Shown here piece by piece: positions 13,582 through 16,754 of a stretch of 16,754 bases of DNA (its first letter is position 1; every line of letters starts with the position of its first letter). Location of the stretch: NCBI GenBank assembly GCA_015068545.1, contig SVKH01000017.1:1-16754 (forward strand). Reading direction: 5' to 3'. A program made the position numbers and the translations under genes. Under the pieces are notes generated by a model that saw only the letters and a list, made by a program, of their open reading frames with translations, ran no database searches and was not told the origin of the DNA. Origin of the DNA: Oscillospiraceae bacterium (GTDB taxonomy: Bacteria > Bacillota > Clostridia > UBA1381).

Positions 13582-14124
13582 TTACTGCGAAATTTCTGAA
13601 AGTCCCTCGTTTACACAGTCCGAAATCCATAAAAGGACATCAGGTGTATTAAGCGGGACACCGTCTAAGACATTTCGCAATTGTGTCGTATCCAAAACGA
13701 AATCCTTTCCGTTTTTGGAGTGACGGTAAATAAAATCTATATCCGGAGCACCGGAGATGAGAGTTTGAATAGTTCCTGCCATATCTCCTAAAGGAGCACG
13801 ATCTATGTGATCAAGTTGAAAGTACGTTTTTAAAGTGGTACCTTTGCCTAATTCAGATTCAAGCTCCAACCTTCCGCCGCAAGCAACAGCCGCAGCTTCA
13901 AAAAGGGAAATACCCATACCCACTTTTCTTGTTGTTCGGGTAGTGGAAAATGGATCACGAACTGTTTTTAAAAATTCCGGACTCATTCCCGAACCATTAT
14001 CAATAATTTCGATAGAAAGCAGATTATCCTTTGAACTTTCCTCTATGTTTATTTGAATAAGGGTGGAATGTGCGCTTATGGAATTTTGTGCAATATCGAG
14101 AATGTGAAGAGACAGCTCTCTCAT
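13582..14124 (-). CDS. Stand-alone GHKL (histidine-kinase-like) ATPase of the hydrogenase operon
   Basis: A 180-residue ATP-binding protein. It shows the N box HILDIAQNSI (7-16), G1 box DNGSGM (42-47), F box DPFSTTR (57-63) and G2 box GMGISLF (69-75), but has no dimerisation/phospho-accepting histidine domain, so it is not a complete sensor kinase. The C-terminal 75 residues have no motif I know. Such genes sit just before the small ferredoxin in many hydABC operons (HydD in Acetobacterium naming); their function is not established. Start: the ATG at 14124 has AGGAGGT at good spacing, while an upstream in-frame codon at 14175 would overlap the PHP gene end and add 17 non-family residues. Confidence 0.85.
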   Translation of the reverse strand: MRELSLHILDIAQNSISAHSTLIQINIEESSKDNLLSIEIIDNGSGMSPEFLKTVRDPFSTTRTTRKVGMGISLFEAAAVACGGRLELESELGKGTTLKTYFQLDHIDRAPLGDMAGTIQTLISGAPDIDFIYRHSKNGKDFVLDTTQLRNVLDGVPLNTPDVLLWISDCVNEGLSEISQ

Positions 14125-14129
14125 TTTGT

Positions 14130-14136
14130 ACCTCCT
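14130..14136 (-). promoter_or_regulatory. Ribosome-binding site choosing the GHKL ATPase start
   Basis: AGGAGGT on the minus strand ends 5 bases before the ATG at 14124, while nothing comparable precedes the in-frame alternative at 14175. Confidence 0.75.
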
Positions 14137-14141
14137 ATTTA

Positions 14142-14837
14142 TCAGTCGGTAAATAATTCCGATATATTTTTGCAATCAATATATGAGTTTTTTTCTGCAA
14201 TATCTGCAAGGTAGTGCGCATCTGAATTACGGAAAATTTTATATTTCTTAAGTTCAGGGCGACTACAAATATATGCGTCCAAATCCTCAACATTTTTAGA
14301 AACCTCGATATTTTTTATATCCATATCATCAGGAATAAAACCGAGGTTAGTGAGCACACTATAAGAGTGGCGGTCAACATGAGCCGGTATAAATAATCCA
14401 CCGACAGATTTAACCATATCAAATAGCCTGTTCATAGAAAGGCTTGTTGGAGAAATCAATAGTTTTTCCTCATAGCCTGTGACATTATCCTCACTGTCCA
14501 TATACATTTGCTGACCGAAAATTTCCGGTCTGTTTTTAATAGAAGGTAGGCTTTTATAAACCTCCTTGTATACTTCCTCTGCCGCATCCAAGGATGGGTA
14601 TAGAGTGAGGATATGTACTTCTTCTGCTGTTTCCACTTCCATGCCGGGGAGCACGGTGATTCCGCAAGCCTTGCCTACTTCTATGCAAGAAGCAACATTA
14701 CCTATGGAATTGTGATCGGAAACCGCAATAGTATCAAGTCCCGATAGCATTGCCATATTGACAATGTTATTTGGAGTCATATCCTGATCACCGCAAGGTG
14801 ACAGACATGAATGAATATGAAAGTCATAATAAATCAT
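14142..14837 (-). CDS. PHP-domain metal-dependent phosphoesterase
   Basis: A 231-residue PHP-family protein related to TrpH/YciV-type nucleases and phosphoesterases. Metal ligands expected for the family are visible: H7 and H9 (FHIHS), D41 and H42 (VSDHN), E67 (GMEVET), H75, H153 (PAHVDR), and D206 and H208 (NSDAH). The N-terminal SCLSPCGDQDMTP is typical of the subgroup that neighbours hydrogenase operons. The substrate is unknown; a nucleotide or RNA end is possible. It starts one base after the DRTGG gene stop and carries its own GAGGA site inside that gene, so the two are tightly coupled. Confidence 0.9.
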   Translation of the reverse strand: MIYYDFHIHSCLSPCGDQDMTPNNIVNMAMLSGLDTIAVSDHNSIGNVASCIEVGKACGITVLPGMEVETAEEVHILTLYPSLDAAEEVYKEVYKSLPSIKNRPEIFGQQMYMDSEDNVTGYEEKLLISPTSLSMNRLFDMVKSVGGLFIPAHVDRHSYSVLTNLGFIPDDMDIKNIEVSKNVEDLDAYICSRPELKKYKIFRNSDAHYLADIAEKNSYIDCKNISELFTD

Positions 14838-14838
14838 A

Positions 14839-15165
14839 TTAAATATCCTCAGAGATCAGCTTTGCCAGCTCGTAGGCTGTTTTGTCTGATTGAAGAATGA
14901 TAATATCCTGACTGTTTGCTTTATTTATAATTTCTTTTTCTACATTAACTCCTTCGCAAAGAAGAATGCAGGCGCAGTCGGTAAGTGATGCCACAGCAAC
15001 AATGTTTATATTGTTCATAATGGTTATCCATATATCACCGGAGGTGGCTCTGCCCATAACCCAACTTAAAAGATCGCCTATATAGCAACCGTTTACGGGA
15101 CGGTCAAGATCTGTTTCGGTCAATACCGCAAGATCCAACTTCTTTACAAAATCTGATACATTCAT
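14839..15165 (-). CDS. DRTGG-domain protein
   Basis: A 108-residue protein that is a single DRTGG domain, recognisable from CYIGDLLSWVMGRA (27-40), DIWITIMNNINIVAVASL (44-61) and the ACILLCEG segment (65-72). DRTGG domains occur next to CBS domains or in phosphotransacetylases and are thought to be regulatory or ligand-binding; no enzymatic residues are evident. Its place between the HsfB-like protein and the PHP protein is a recurring arrangement in clostridial hydrogenase operons. GAGGT precedes the ATG, 12 bases after the upstream stop. Confidence 0.88.
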   Translation of the reverse strand: MNVSDFVKKLDLAVLTETDLDRPVNGCYIGDLLSWVMGRATSGDIWITIMNNINIVAVASLTDCACILLCEGVNVEKEIINKANSQDIIILQSDKTAYELAKLISEDI

Positions 15166-15177
15166 CGTAATAACCTC

Positions 15178-16467
15178 TTATAAATTGTCTTCCTGCTTTT
15201 CGCTGTCCGTTAAATCAAGAAGCTTTTGTGCAAGAACGTAGATTCTTTCACGCATCTTGAAAATGCAGTCATTTTCATTGCCATATCCTCTTACGATATC
15301 TTCCGCAAGTGCTCTACAAGTAGGTGCACCGCAGGAACCGCAGTCAAGGTTTGGAAGTCTATCGTAGATTTCGTCCATTTTCTGCATCTTTTCCATAGCT
15401 ACTGCAAAGTCTTCGTCTAAAGATGTAACCTGAGCAGGCTCTATGGTCTTTTTCCATGCAAGGTCTATATCTCCGCTATGAGGAATTATTTCCTCATCCT
15501 TTTTCTTCGCCTGAACGGTAATTCGGCGAGAAGCCAAAAATGGATTTGCAAGGTTTAAAGGTCCTCCTGAGCATCCGCTTACACAAGAGGAAAGCTCTAC
15601 AAATTCCGCCTGATTAACCTTGCCGTATTCTATTTCCTCCAAAACCTGTATTACATTATGAATACCGTCAACGGAAATGTAATCTTCCACTCCGGAACCT
15701 TTACATTCTCCACCACTTCTTGCCCAGAAAAGACCGCCTTGGCAAGCCTTTGAAAGAGGAAGTGGGTCTGTTATGGTTTCTATGATAGGTCGGATTTTGG
15801 CGTATGCGTCCTTTGACGAAATTGCGCCGGACACATAGGATTTTTCGATAGTTAAAGGAGACTTTATGCTGGTAACCTTTGCAGGACATGGTGTGATAAA
15901 GAATATTCCAATGTCCTCATCAGGAAGTCCTGTTTTTTCTCTTGCCTCTTCCCTTGCCAAAATAGCAGCCGCTTCCATAGGTGAGATAATGTTTAAAACA
16001 TTGTCTAAAAGATTAGGAAAACGCTGTCTTATAAGTCTTAAAACAGCAGGACAGGCAGAGCTTATGACAGGCTTTTTTAAATTACCTCTTTTTAAAAGCT
16101 CCCTTGTTGCAAGACTGACACATTCTGCTCCTCTTGCAACTTCAAATACATCATCAAATCCGATTTTGATAAATGCTGTAAGAATAGCATCAACACATAT
16201 TTCGGTTCGAAATTGACTGTAAAATGACGGTGCCGGAAGTGCAACCGTGTACTTATAATTCTTTAAAATATCAAAAGCATCGGTAGCAACGTATTTAGCA
16301 TGAGATTGACACACTCTTACACATTCGCCACAGTCAATACACCGTTCTTTAAGGATTTTTGCCTTGCCGTGTCTGACTCTTATGGCTTCAGTAGGACAAC
16401 GTCTTAAGCAGTTTGTACAGCCGTGACATTTTTCCTTGTTGAGTAAAACCGAGTGAAAGTAATCCAA
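15178..16467 (-). CDS. HsfB-like putative sensory [FeFe]-hydrogenase homologue
   Basis: A 429-residue protein from the TTG at 16467. It has two [4Fe-4S] ferredoxin motifs (C14/17/20/24 and C43/46/49/53), a reduced H-cluster domain and a C-terminal Fe-S domain with C376, C379, C384 and C401 (DCGSCGAPTC). The H-cluster cysteines are kept but in variant motifs: SSACPAV instead of TSCCPxW, TPCPAKV instead of MPCxAKK, and CVSGCSGG in the third position. These are typical of the HsfB-type group proposed to sense H2 or redox state, not to turn over hydrogen quickly. It overlaps the upstream RsbW-like gene region by its ribosome site. An alternative GTG start at 16476 adds 3 residues. Confidence 0.85.
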   Translation of the reverse strand: MDYFHSVLLNKEKCHGCTNCLRRCPTEAIRVRHGKAKILKERCIDCGECVRVCQSHAKYVATDAFDILKNYKYTVALPAPSFYSQFRTEICVDAILTAFIKIGFDDVFEVARGAECVSLATRELLKRGNLKKPVISSACPAVLRLIRQRFPNLLDNVLNIISPMEAAAILAREEAREKTGLPDEDIGIFFITPCPAKVTSIKSPLTIEKSYVSGAISSKDAYAKIRPIIETITDPLPLSKACQGGLFWARSGGECKGSGVEDYISVDGIHNVIQVLEEIEYGKVNQAEFVELSSCVSGCSGGPLNLANPFLASRRITVQAKKKDEEIIPHSGDIDLAWKKTIEPAQVTSLDEDFAVAMEKMQKMDEIYDRLPNLDCGSCGAPTCRALAEDIVRGYGNENDCIFKMRERIYVLAQKLLDLTDSEKQEDNL

Positions 16468-16472
16468 TGTTA

Positions 16473-16479
16473 TCACCTC
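16473..16479 (-). promoter_or_regulatory. Ribosome-binding site choosing a TTG start for the HsfB-like gene
   Basis: GAGGTGA on the minus strand overlaps the stop of the upstream ATPase gene and lies 5 bases before TTG at 16467, giving the protein start MDYFHSV. The GTG at 16476 is inside this site and so is unlikely to be used. Confidence 0.6.
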
Positions 16480-16754
16480 ACAGATTTATTGTCAGTGTTA
16501 GTGTAGTACCCTTACCGGGTTCGGAATCTATATGCATATCATCTGTATATTTTTTTATGTTAGGAAGTCCCATGCCTGCACCAAATCCCATTTCACGGAT
16601 TTTGTCACTGGCTGTGGAATATCCTTCTTGCATAGCAAGATCAATATTTGTTATTCCCGGACCGTGGTCACAGAAAGTCAGCTTGATATATTTAGGATCT
16701 ATTTCCGCATCGCATTCGCCACCGCCGCCGTGTACTATGGTGTTGATTTCTGCC
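16478..16754 (-). CDS. RsbW/RsbT-like ATPase (anti-sigma regulatory factor family), 5' end outside the window
   Basis: Only the last 91 residues are seen, reading from the right edge to the TGA at 16480-16478. They contain the N-box part AEINTIVHGG, the G1 box CDHGPGI, the G2 box GFGAGMGLPNIKKY and the closing SEPGKGTTLTLTINL, all marks of the HATPase_c family and closest to small anti-sigma-factor serine kinases (RsbW, RsbT). It would act on a partner protein in the cytosol; the partner is not visible. It is the first seen gene of the hydrogenase operon, so the operon promoter lies farther right, outside the window. Confidence 0.85.
   Translation of the reverse strand, partial: AEINTIVHGGGGECDAEIDPKYIKLTFCDHGPGITNIDLAMQEGYSTASDKIREMGFGAGMGLPNIKKYTDDMHIDSEPGKGTTLTLTINL

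Noticed and set aside
14125..14175. Longer N-terminus for the GHKL ATPase
   Set aside because: It overlaps the PHP gene end, adds residues not like the family, and the internal ATG has an ideal AGGAGGT.
15178..16467. HsfB-like gene as a decayed hydrogenase pseudogene
   Set aside because: The frame is intact, all cluster cysteines are retained, and the variant motifs are those of a known homologue group.

Overview
The window is low-GC DNA from a Gram-positive fermentative anaerobe, most likely a member of the Clostridia. The evidence is strong AGGAGG-type ribosome sites, A/T-rich codon use, a HemZ-type radical-SAM protein, and an operon for an NAD-linked, electron-bifurcating type [FeFe]-hydrogenase with its regulatory genes. 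I cannot name the family or genus.

Left part (1-1873): two terminator hairpins, an ArsR/SmtB metal-sensing repressor on the minus strand with its own promoter, and a stand-alone enolase gene, also minus. Centre (1874-3650): back-to-back promoters for eno and dnaA, the dnaA gene, and a 255-base dnaA-dnaN spacer. That spacer looks like a replication origin: DnaA-box-like 9-mers, a perfect 10-bp inverted repeat, a run of trinucleotides matching the DnaA-trio pattern, and then an AT-rich stretch. Gene direction changes just left of dnaA (eno/dnaA), and sampled G-versus-C counts change sign across dnaA-dnaN. Both fit an origin in this area.

Right of the origin (3651-9549) is a tightly packed plus-strand run: dnaN, a metallo-beta-lactamase-fold hydrolase, hemZ, a DnaC/DnaI-like helicase-loader ATPase, a very unusual protein that looks like a degenerate HisZ/HisRS relative with a 55-residue Cys/His-rich tail, and a short Ppx/GppA phosphatase. 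The usual Firmicutes neighbours of dnaN (the S4-domain gene yaaA, recF, gyrB, gyrA) are not here. A bidirectional terminator at the ppx stop codon closes this unit.

The last part (9576-16754) is a minus-strand operon running into the window from the right edge. In transcription order it encodes an RsbW/RsbT-like ATPase (its start lies outside), a HsfB-like putative sensory [FeFe]-hydrogenase homologue, a DRTGG-domain protein, a PHP-domain phosphoesterase, a stand-alone GHKL ATPase, a thioredoxin-like ferredoxin, HydB (NuoF-like, NAD/FMN) and HydA (catalytic H-cluster subunit). The NuoE-type subunit (HydC) of this enzyme class is absent from the visible operon. The first five genes look like a signalling module attached to the hydrogenase, probably tuning its expression or activity; that role is inferred.
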